Part shown: positions 1-5,048 of the stretch, one piece after another | How positions within the stretch are numbered: position 1 is the stretch's first letter | Layout of the letters: every line of letters starts with the position of its first letter | Assembly: GCA_040758475.1 (NCBI GenBank) | Contig: JBFLVN010000179.1 | Coordinates: forward strand, 1 to 7,801 | Source: JBFLVN01 sp040758475 | GTDB lineage: Bacteria; JAGRBM01 | Direction of reading: 5' to 3' | Length of the DNA stretch: 7,801 bases | The notes under the pieces: model-generated | Databases searched by the model: none | Seen by the model: the letters and a program-made list of their open reading frames with translations, nothing else | Told to the model about the DNA's origin: nothing | Made by a program: the position numbers and the translations under genes

Positions 1-206
1 TCGAAGGAGGAAAACTCTTCGAGCGGCGAGGCGCTCTCCGAGAGATCGACCCCGTAGCGCCCGCAAAACCAGCGGAGAATCGGAAGAAGCAGCCATTTGG
101 GCGCCCGGTGCCGGGAGAGCCAGCCCATGAAGCCCGAAAGGGCGTGCTGGGGCAGAAGGCGCTGAATCCAGAAATTGAGCTTGTCCTTCCATCCGGCTTC
201 TTCCAT
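1..206 (-). CDS. psd: Phosphatidylserine decarboxylase, N-terminal part (cut by window edge)
   Basis: Reading leftward from the ATG at 206-204, the frame stays open to the window edge and gives 68 residues. These include LNFWIQRLLPQHALSGFMGW, then LSRHRAPKWLLLPILRWFCG, then YGVDLSES and ending EEFSSF. The pattern (amphipathic LP...L....GWLS..R start, then a W/F-rich helix, a YxVDxxES motif and the beginning of an FxxFF segment) matches the N-terminus of the short, proteobacterial-type membrane-associated PSD. That enzyme decarboxylates phosphatidylserine to phosphatidylethanolamine. The self-cleaving pyruvoyl motif lies near the C-terminus, outside this window, so activity cannot be judged. 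TGAGG at 220-216 sits 9 nt before the ATG. No ATG occurs upstream in frame before the stop at 263-261. It is transcribed divergently from dnaA. The family call rests on N-terminal similarity only. Confidence 0.78.
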   Translation of the reverse strand, partial: MEEAGWKDKLNFWIQRLLPQHALSGFMGWLSRHRAPKWLLLPILRWFCGRYGVDLSESASPLEEFSSF

Positions 207-397
207 CGCGCAAAACCTCAGGGCCGCTGCCCATTTGGCGGGCGAGCCTAGTCCCCCGCGCTACGCCCGGCAAAAAAGCCCCACGGCTAGATCATTCGTC
301 ATATCGCCGCCGCCGAAGCGCTCTTGCGCGTGGAATCCACCGCGGGGAACTGGTGATTTATGACATCCCAATTTCCTTTTGGTTACGAGGAATTGCG

Positions 398-411
398 CGC
401 TTGCGCAAGCG
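398..411. repeat. 14-bp perfect palindrome, CGCTTGCGCAAGCG
   Basis: The sequence equals its own reverse complement over 14 bp and contains TTGCGCAA at its centre. A further TTGCGC lies directly upstream at 393-398. The same hexamer recurs through the psd-dnaA gap (208-213, 324-329, 442-447, 759-764, 772-777, either strand). A two-fold symmetric site is typical of a dimeric DNA-binding protein, but I cannot name one. Confidence 0.5.
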
Positions 412-500
412 GGCCCAGAAATCACAAACAAACTCCAGGGGTTGCGCGGGTTTCTTCCAGCGCCGCCGCAGCTCTGCCCGCATCGCAAATGATTCCGGGT

Positions 501-545
501 ACATCCACAACTTTACCAACAACTGTTGATAAGTTCTGTGAAAAA
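501..545. promoter_or_regulatory. Cluster of DnaA-box-like sites (possible oriC boxes)
   Basis: Compared with the consensus TTATNCACA, TGTTGATAA at 524-532 (minus strand TTATCAACA) matches 8 of 9. TGTGAAAAA at 537-545 (minus strand TTTTTCACA) also matches 8 of 9. ACATCCACA at 501-509 (plus) matches 7 of 9. The two better sites share orientation and start 13 bp apart. They lie 34 bp before an A/T-rich block at 580-604. Single degenerate boxes are common by chance; the grouping beside an A/T block next to dnaA is what makes this plausible as the origin. Confidence 0.45.
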
Positions 546-579
546 CCGCTCCGCCGTTTTCCTCCGCAAGATCACGGAG

Positions 580-604
580 TTAACAAAAAAGAAAAAATTT
601 TCTT
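580..604. other. A/T-rich block, candidate DNA unwinding element
   Basis: In these 25 bp, 22 are A or T (exceptions at 584, 591 and 602), including runs of six A (585-590 and 592-597) and TTTT (598-601). This is the most A/T-dense segment I see between psd and dnaA in an otherwise GC-rich window. It lies just right of the DnaA-box-like cluster, the arrangement expected for a bacterial duplex-unwinding element. Function is inferred. Confidence 0.42.
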
Positions 605-755
605 GCATCGCCTTCGTTCCCAAGTAGACTGCGCCCCACTAACGGTTTGGGTGTTTGGGGTCTCTGTCGAAATTAGGGTTTAGCAAGTTGAAAATTCGCG
701 TCTTCCAATCACCGAAGAGGTGGCGGGTTGGGCGCGGGTCGTTTCTATCGGTCAT

Positions 756-780
756 GCCTTGCGCAGGAGAGGCGCAAGGC
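756..780. repeat. Perfect 9-bp inverted repeat (7-nt loop)
   Basis: GCCTTGCGC at 756-764 and GCGCAAGGC at 772-780 are exact reverse complements around the loop AGGAGAG. No T run follows on either strand, so it is not an intrinsic terminator. The arms contain the TTGCGC/GCGCAA motif repeated elsewhere in this gap, so it may be a protein-binding site rather than an RNA hairpin. Confidence 0.5.
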
Positions 781-818
781 GGGGAATTTGAGGCACGGGG
801 GAGGGGGCAGCGCCGGGG
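781..818 (+). other. G-run block, potential G-quadruplex
   Basis: Four G runs occur on the plus strand: GGGG (781-784), GGGGG (797-801), GGGGG (803-807) and GGGG (815-818), with gaps of 12, 1 and 7 nt. This fits an intramolecular quadruplex with one long loop. More G runs lie just upstream (725-727, 730-732, 736-738). The block ends 93 nt before the dnaA ATG at 911. Confidence 0.4.
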
Positions 819-873
819 ATGTCTCGATGGTGCCGTCGGCCACTAACCACTCGAAATTACTTAGCTTTTTCGG

Positions 874-882
874 TTATCCACA
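874..882 (+). promoter_or_regulatory. Perfect consensus DnaA box upstream of dnaA
   Basis: TTATCCACA matches the strong DnaA-box consensus at all nine positions. It lies 28 bp before the ATG at 911. DnaA boxes in this position commonly mediate repression of dnaA by its own product, and it could also belong to the origin. It is the only perfect copy I found in the non-coding parts of the window. Confidence 0.85.
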
Positions 883-899
883 CCTGTTGGGAAGGTGTG
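879..899 (+). repeat. Inverted repeat overlapping DnaA box and dnaA ribosome-binding region
   Basis: CACACCT (879-885) and AGGTGTG (893-899) are exact complements around a 7-nt loop GTTGGGA. The left arm shares four bases with the DnaA box. The right arm contains most of GGAAGG (890-895), the best Shine-Dalgarno-like sequence before dnaA. If transcription starts upstream, the RNA hairpin would partly hide that site. Confidence 0.5.
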
Positions 900-910
900 T
901 GTAAGTCGGG

Positions 911-2278
911 ATGCCCGGTACAGAACTGATGGACAACGTTTGGGAAAAAGCCCTGCCGTTCCTCCAGGACACCATCAAAGGGGCGGCCTTCGAGCGGTGG
1001 GTCCGGCCGATCCGTTTCGGCAAGCTCGACGGCGAACGCCTCCACTTGGAAGTCCCCACGAACTTTTTCCGGGAATACCTCCAGCAGGAATTCCTTCCCG
1101 AATTCGAGCGCGTCTTCCGCGATAATCTGGGCTCGGTCTACCAGATCGTGCTGGAAGTCTCCGAATTCTCCTCTCCGATCGCGCCGGTGGCCGCGGAGCG
1201 CAAGCCCGCTCCCGCGCCGGAATTCGAGCCCACCACGGTCCGGGGCACGCGGCTCAATCCCAAGTACACCTTCGAAACCTTCGTCGTCGGCAAGTCCAAC
1301 CAGTTCGCCTACGCGGCCGCCCGGGCGGTGGCCGAACGCCCGAGCGGCAACAACTACAACCCCCTGTTCATCTTCGGGGGCGTGGGCCTGGGGAAAACCC
1401 ACCTCGTCAACGCCATCGGCACGAGCATCCTGAAAAAGTCCCCCCGGACCCGGATCATCTACGTTTCGAGCGAGAACTTCACGAACGAAGTCGTCTCCAG
1501 CATCCAGCACAACAAGATGGAGGACTTTAAGCGGAAGTACCGCTCCGAGTGCGACCTCCTCCTCATCGACGACATCCAGTTCATCGCCGGCAAGCAATCG
1601 ACCCAGGAAGAGTTCTTCCACACGTTCGAGGAGCTCCGCAACCAGGGGCGCCAGATCGTCGTTACGTCCGACAAGCCCGCCCGGGAAATTCAGGGCCTCG
1701 AAGAGCGCCTCATGAGCCGCCTGGACTGGGGCCTCACGGTAGATATCCAGGCCCCGGACCTGGAAACCAAGATCGCCATTCTAAAACGCAAGGCGGAAGT
1801 CGATCACTTCCCCCTCACCGACGACGTGGCCCAGTTCCTGGCCACCCATTGCAGCGGCAACATGCGCGAACTCGAAGGGTCGCTCACGCGCGTGAAAGCC
1901 CACGCGGACCTGGGACGCGGCCCGGCCACCCTCGAAGCCGTCCGGGAGCTCTTCCAGCACACGCTCGAAGAAAAGAGCCGGAAGCCCACCATCGACATGA
2001 TCCAACAGGTGGTGGCCGAGAAGTTCGACGTCAAAGTCACGGACCTTCGAAGCCCCCGCAAGCACAAGGTGATCGCGCTGCCCCGCCAGATCGCCATGTA
2101 CCTCTCGCGCACGCTCACGGGCGCTTCCTTCCCCGAGATCGGGGACAAGTTCGGCGGTAAGGACCACGCCACCGTCATCCACGCCTGCCGCAAGATCGAA
2201 GGCCTTCTCCAGGAAGACACCCAGCTCCGCTACCGGGTCCACACCATCCAGAAGGCCCTGGGCGTCGTTACCGCCTGA
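911..2278 (+). CDS. dnaA: Chromosomal replication initiator protein DnaA
   Basis: DnaA is the AAA+ ATPase that binds DnaA boxes, melts the origin and helps load the replicative helicase. The 455-aa product has the full set of domains. Domain I is about residues 7-83. A short Pro/Ala linker covers about 88-112. The AAA+ core has Walker A GGVGLGKTH (156-164), Walker B LLLIDD (216-221), sensor 1 VTSD (251-254), a likely arginine finger R270 in SRLDWGL, and sensor 2 NMRELEG (317-323). The C-terminal DNA-binding domain carries GGKDHATVIHACRKIE (415-430), the DnaA signature. An in-frame TAA at 902-904 blocks any earlier start. The ATG at 911 is used here, but the second ATG at 929 (MDNVWEKAL) looks more like usual DnaA N-termini. 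GGAAGG at 890-895 is far (15 nt) from 911. Expression is probably autoregulated through the box at 874-882. Confidence 0.98.
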   Translation: MPGTELMDNVWEKALPFLQDTIKGAAFERWVRPIRFGKLDGERLHLEVPTNFFREYLQQEFLPEFERVFRDNLGSVYQIVLEVSEFSSPIAPVAAERKPAPAPEFEPTTVRGTRLNPKYTFETFVVGKSNQFAYAAARAVAERPSGNNYNPLFIFGGVGLGKTHLVNAIGTSILKKSPRTRIIYVSSENFTNEVVSSIQHNKMEDFKRKYRSECDLLLIDDIQFIAGKQSTQEEFFHTFEELRNQGRQIVVTSDKPAREIQGLEERLMSRLDWGLTVDIQAPDLETKIAILKRKAEVDHFPLTDDVAQFLATHCSGNMRELEGSLTRVKAHADLGRGPATLEAVRELFQHTLEEKSRKPTIDMIQQVVAEKFDVKVTDLRSPRKHKVIALPRQIAMYLSRTLTGASFPEIGDKFGGKDHATVIHACRKIEGLLQEDTQLRYRVHTIQKALGVVTA

Positions 2279-2327
2279 TTTCCCCCGTCTTTCATTCTTC
2301 CCTCCCTTTTCCGCCCCAGGTCCCCGT

Positions 2328-2336
2328 TTACCCACA
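2328..2336 (+). promoter_or_regulatory. Near-consensus DnaA box after dnaA
   Basis: TTACCCACA differs from TTATCCACA at one position. Its CACA also forms part of a 5-bp inverted repeat, CACAG (2333-2337) and CTGTG (2342-2346), with loop CCCC. This repeats the box-plus-inverted-arm arrangement seen before dnaA. Confidence 0.4.
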
Positions 2337-2496
2337 GCCCCCTGTGCAATCCCCCTTGGAAACCAGTTGGCGTGCGCCTCCATCCATCCCCGGCAATTCA
2401 CAGGGATTGGGCCTTCTCCAGTATCCAGGCCGGAACCTCACAAAGAAACCCCGCTTTCCTGCACAACCCAAGCACCTGAAAACACCGTCTTTTTCC

Positions 2497-2525
2497 TTGA
2501 AAACCACGATTTCACAAGCTCTACT
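2497..2525 (+). promoter_or_regulatory. Candidate sigma-70-type promoter for dnaN
   Basis: TTGAAA (2497-2502) matches the -35 consensus at 5 of 6 positions. After a 17-bp spacer, TCTACT (2520-2525) matches the -10 consensus at 4 of 6. The -10 end lies about 78 bp before the dnaN start, leaving a short leader. This is the best promoter-like pair I found in the window, but it is a by-eye match. Confidence 0.38.
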
Positions 2526-2602
2526 CCTTCTCCTAATTCTTTACTAAAACCCTTCCTGAGGGCGGGGGACGCACGGTTCACAGTCCCAAGGAAAAACTGT
2601 CT

Positions 2603-3712
2603 ATGGAACTCTCCATCTCCAAGCAGGATCTTTTGAGCGCTCTGAGTGCCGCGCAAGGCATTGTCGAGAAGCGCAACACGATGCCGATTCTCTCGAACGT
2701 CCTTCTGGACGCCGAGGAGGAGGGGTTCACGCTCATCGCCACGGACCTGGAAATCGGGGTGAAGATTCGCGTCAAGGCGAAGGTCAAAGGGAAGGGGAAG
2801 ATCACCATTCCCGCGAGAAAGCTTTTTGACCTGGTCCGCGAACTCCCCGACCAGGACGTAAAGCTCAAGACCTCCGAGAACAACCGGGTTGAGATTTCCG
2901 TCGGCAAGTTCCGCTCTCAGATCGCGGGCCTAGCGGCCGACGAATTCCCAAATCTTCCGGCCTACGAGGAAGGGAAATTCCTCACGGTCGAATCGAAAGC
3001 TCTCTCCGAAATGCTCGGGCGGACAAGCTACGCGGTTTCGACGGATGAAACTCGGTACAACTTGAACGGCATTTATTTCGAGAAACTCGACGGCGGGAAG
3101 AAACTCCGGCTCGTCGCTACGGACGGCCATCGCCTCGCCATGGTGGACCGGGCCGTCGAGGGCCTTGGGAAATCCTGGGGGGACAAGGGGATCATCGTTC
3201 CCCGGAAGGCCGTGGGCGAACTAAAGAAACTTCTCGACCAGACGGAGAAGATCGAGCTCTCCTTCCAGAAGAACCACGGGATCGCCCGGGCCGGGGACAC
3301 GGTCCTCCTCATGCAGCTCATCGACGGGGAATTCCCCAAGTACGAACAGGTTATCCCCGCGAAGACGGATGAGAAGCTCACGGTTTCCCGCGCTTCGCTC
3401 CTCGCCTCGCTTCGCCGGGTCTCGCTTGTGTCGGATGACCGCTCCCACATGGTGCGGCTCGCCCTCTCCAAGGGGGGCCTCACCCTCGAAGCCGACAGCA
3501 TGGGCGTGGGCGAGGCGAGCGAAGAGTTGCCAGCCGAGTACGGCGGCAAGGAGCTCACCATCGGCTTCAACGCCAAGTACCTGGCCGACGCGATCGGCTC
3601 GCTTACCGCCAGTGACGTGCAGGTCGATTTCGTCGACGAGGTGAACCCCGCCATCATCCGCGGCGCGGGCGAAGAAGGGGCCCTCGCCGTCATCATGCCG
3701 ATGCGGATCTGA
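2603..3712 (+). CDS. dnaN: DNA polymerase III beta subunit (sliding clamp)
   Basis: DnaN dimerises into the ring that tethers DNA polymerase III and many repair factors to DNA. The 369-aa product has the normal length for three clamp domains. Recognisable family segments are NTMPILSNVLL (25-35), ATDLEIGV (46-53), ATDGHRLA (172-179), LIDGEFPKYEQVIP (239-252), FNAKYL (322-327) and the diagnostic C-terminus VIMPMRI (363-369), where VMPMR-type endings help form the client-binding pocket. AAGGAA at 2588-2593 sits 9 nt before the ATG, which supports this start. One oddity is the strand at residues 54-66, where every second residue is Lys or Arg. The gene follows dnaA in the classic order and probably has its own promoter in the preceding gap as well as readthrough from dnaA. 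recF follows 61 nt downstream. Confidence 0.98.
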   Translation: MELSISKQDLLSALSAAQGIVEKRNTMPILSNVLLDAEEEGFTLIATDLEIGVKIRVKAKVKGKGKITIPARKLFDLVRELPDQDVKLKTSENNRVEISVGKFRSQIAGLAADEFPNLPAYEEGKFLTVESKALSEMLGRTSYAVSTDETRYNLNGIYFEKLDGGKKLRLVATDGHRLAMVDRAVEGLGKSWGDKGIIVPRKAVGELKKLLDQTEKIELSFQKNHGIARAGDTVLLMQLIDGEFPKYEQVIPAKTDEKLTVSRASLLASLRRVSLVSDDRSHMVRLALSKGGLTLEADSMGVGEASEELPAEYGGKELTIGFNAKYLADAIGSLTASDVQVDFVDEVNPAIIRGAGEEGALAVIMPMRI

Positions 3713-3713
3713 T

Positions 3714-3758
3714 CCGCCGGGCGCCGGGGCTCTTCTTGCCTGCTTTCCGCGCCGGCGG
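3714..3758 (+). repeat. GC-rich inverted repeat between dnaN and recF
   Basis: CCGCCGG (3714-3720) pairs with CCGGCGG (3752-3758). With one bulged G (3721) the stem extends by CGC (3722-3724) and GCG (3749-3751), giving 10 pairs around a 24-nt loop. There is no following T run, so it is unlikely to stop transcription. It ends 15 nt before the recF start and might affect recF translation or mRNA processing. Confidence 0.35.
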
Positions 3759-3773
3759 CCTTCGGTAGAGCCG

Positions 3774-4889
3774 GTGAAACTTCTCTGGTGCGAGCTTGAG
3801 GATTTCCGCAGCTACGGCCGCGTGCGGCTTAACTGCCATCCCCGCGCCAACCTCCTCACGGGCGAGAACGGCGAGGGGAAGACGAACCTCCTTGAAGCCC
3901 TTTATTTCCTCGCCTCGGCGACGCCGCTGCGCGGCCACCGGGGGGCGGACCTCATCCGGCAGGGATCGGAAAAAGCGGGTGTCTGCGGGGAAGTGGAACT
4001 CGACGCCGGAGGCCGCGCGGAGCTTCGCGTCGTTCTCTCTTCCGAAGGGCGCGAACTCTTTCTCCGGGGAAAGCGCGTGGAACGGGCGGTCGAATACTTC
4101 GGCAACCTGGAAATCGTCGCCTTCACGCCCACGGACATCCAGCTCTTTGCCGCCTCTCCCGCCGAGCGGCGCCGATTCCTCGACCGGATGATCTTCAACC
4201 ACGACCCGGCGTACTTGGATACGGCGAGGAAATTCCGGAGAACGCTCGCCCAGCGAAACCGCCTCCTTCTCGAAATCGCCCGCGGCGAACGGGGCGAGGC
4301 GGAACTCGACGCCTGGGACGGCCCCTACGCAGAGCTCGCGGCGGAAGTGACGCGACGGCGCGCCGCCCTCGTCCGGAGCGTGGGCTCGCGCCTCGCGGAT
4401 ACGTACCGGAAGATTTTCGGAAGCGCTCCGGACGAGCCCGTCGAGATGCGGTATCGCTCCGAAATCCGCCTGCTCGAAGAGAACCCCGCCGCCGAGACCC
4501 TCCGCCCGTGGCTGCTCGAAAAGCGCCGCGGCGACGTACGCCGGGGGACGACGCAACTCGGCCCCCACCGCGACGAAATTCTCTTTGAGATCGGTGGCCG
4601 GCCGGTGGTCTCCCACGCTTCCCAGGGGCAGCGGCGCATCCTCCTCCTCGCCCTCAAGCTCGCCGAAGTCCTCTCGCTCGCCGAAGAGCGGTGGGAGCGG
4701 CCCGTCGTGCTCCTGGACGATCTCTCGAGCGAGCTCGACGCCGCCCGGGCGGAGCGGGCGCTTTCGTGCCTTTTGGAATTGGGGGCGCAGCTCTTCGTGA
4801 CGACGACCGCCGAGGGGACGTGGGGGAAAGTTTTTGGGAAAGACCTCTCCCGTTTCCGCGTAGCGGGAGGAACGATCGAAGCGGCCTAG
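3774..4889 (+). CDS. recF: DNA replication and repair protein RecF
   Basis: RecF is an SMC-like ATPase that acts with RecO and RecR to load RecA at single-strand gaps. The 371-aa product has Walker A GENGEGKT (30-37) after an N-terminal LEDFRSY (8-14) typical of the family. Further family segments are IVAFTPTDIQL (114-124), RRRFLDRMIF (132-141), GTTQLGPHRDE (258-268), the ABC-type signature SQGQRR (283-288) and Walker B VVLLDDLSSELD (311-322). The length is normal. The start is GTG at 3774, since MKLLWCELEDFRSY aligns with usual RecF N-termini; no strong Shine-Dalgarno precedes it, only GGTAGAG at 3764-3770 very close to the start. It lies 61 nt after dnaN, so co-transcription is likely. Its stop codon overlaps the ribosome-binding site of the next small ORF. 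Confidence 0.97.
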   Translation: MKLLWCELEDFRSYGRVRLNCHPRANLLTGENGEGKTNLLEALYFLASATPLRGHRGADLIRQGSEKAGVCGEVELDAGGRAELRVVLSSEGRELFLRGKRVERAVEYFGNLEIVAFTPTDIQLFAASPAERRRFLDRMIFNHDPAYLDTARKFRRTLAQRNRLLLEIARGERGEAELDAWDGPYAELAAEVTRRRAALVRSVGSRLADTYRKIFGSAPDEPVEMRYRSEIRLLEENPAAETLRPWLLEKRRGDVRRGTTQLGPHRDEILFEIGGRPVVSHASQGQRRILLLALKLAEVLSLAEERWERPVVLLDDLSSELDAARAERALSCLLELGAQLFVTTTAEGTWGKVFGKDLSRFRVAGGTIEAA

Positions 4890-4901
4890 GAGGGGTGAAA
4901 A

Positions 4902-5048
4902 ATGACGAAGAAAAAGAATTCCTCCAGGAAAAAACCCCTCAAACTCCGCTCGGGGGTTCACCGGCCCATCCGCGCCCACGAGAGCCGCAAGTCCTACAAG
5001 CGCTCGCGCGAAAAACAGGTTCTCCGAAAGAGCCGGAATGGCGGGTAG
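4902..5048 (+). CDS. Small, very basic hypothetical protein (48 aa)
   Basis: This ORF runs from ATG 4902 to TAG 5046-5048. AGGAGG at 4888-4893 lies 8 nt before the ATG and overlaps the recF stop TAG, the best ribosome-binding site in the window and a sign of tight coupling to recF. The protein starts MTKKKNSSRKK and contains RPIRAHESRKSYKRSREK, with about 19 Lys/Arg and only 2 Glu in 48 residues and no Asp. It has no Cys, so no zinc ribbon, and no hydrophobic segment. Such composition suggests RNA or DNA binding, as in small ribosomal proteins or nucleoid-type peptides, but it does not match L34, L36 or THX signatures that I know. Function is unknown. The strong translation signal and the position between recF and gyrB argue that it is real. 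Confidence 0.72.
   Translation: MTKKKNSSRKKPLKLRSGVHRPIRAHESRKSYKRSREKQVLRKSRNGG

Larger units (their letters stand above)
207..910. other. psd-dnaA intergenic region, candidate origin region
   Basis: This 704-bp stretch separates two divergent genes. Open frames here (for example 360-683 and 655-846) give low-complexity translations without recognisable motifs, and I do not treat them as genes. From left to right it holds a set of TTGCGC/GCGCAA motifs, a cluster of DnaA-box-like 9-mers (501-545), a 25-bp block with 22 A/T (580-604), a G-rich part (about 641-830), a 9-bp inverted repeat, and a perfect DnaA box at 874-882. I counted 81 G against 39 C in 641-840. A weak promoter-like pair, TTGCAT (603-608) and TAGACT (625-630) with a 16-bp spacer, could serve dnaA but is not convincing. 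The location next to dnaA and the box plus A/T layout fit an origin of replication; that is inference. Confidence 0.6.
2279..2602. other. dnaA-dnaN intergenic region, C-biased and AT-richer
   Basis: This gap is 324 bp. Over 2279-2560 I counted about 110 C against 40 G, and about 53% G+C, lower than the flanking genes. It opens with a 39-nt tract (2279-2317) that is almost all pyrimidine. It contains a near-consensus DnaA box (2328-2336), weaker TTCACA-bearing partial boxes (2394-2402, 2508-2516, 2574-2582) and a direct repeat TGAAAAC at 2477-2483 and 2498-2504, exactly 21 bp apart. It ends with the dnaN promoter candidate and ribosome-binding site. Some bacteria place all or part of the origin between dnaA and dnaN, so this gap could be a second origin half. 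I see no gene in it. Confidence 0.5.

Noticed and set aside
265..290. Short stem plus T6 on the minus strand upstream of psd as a terminator
   Set aside because: The AGCC/GGCT stem has only four pairs and no gene upstream on that strand would need it.
603..630. TTGCAT and TAGACT as a dnaA promoter
   Set aside because: Only 3 of 6 and 4 of 6 matches with a 16-bp spacer; this is close to chance, so I mention it only in the region note.
360..683. 107-codon plus-strand frame in the psd-dnaA gap
   Set aside because: No ribosome-binding site or protein-like pattern, and it runs through the DnaA-box-like cluster and the A/T block.
655..846. 63-codon plus-strand frame before dnaA
   Set aside because: It needs a TTG start, covers the G-rich block and inverted repeat, and its translation is Gly/Arg-rich without motifs.
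857..1621. 254-codon minus-strand frame opposite the first half of dnaA
   Set aside because: Shadow of dnaA; DnaA motifs are intact on the plus strand.
4902..5048. Small basic ORF as ribosomal protein L34 (rpmH), which often sits near dnaA
   Set aside because: L34 has a conserved MKRT(F/Y)QPS start and a different pattern of basic residues; this protein lacks it.
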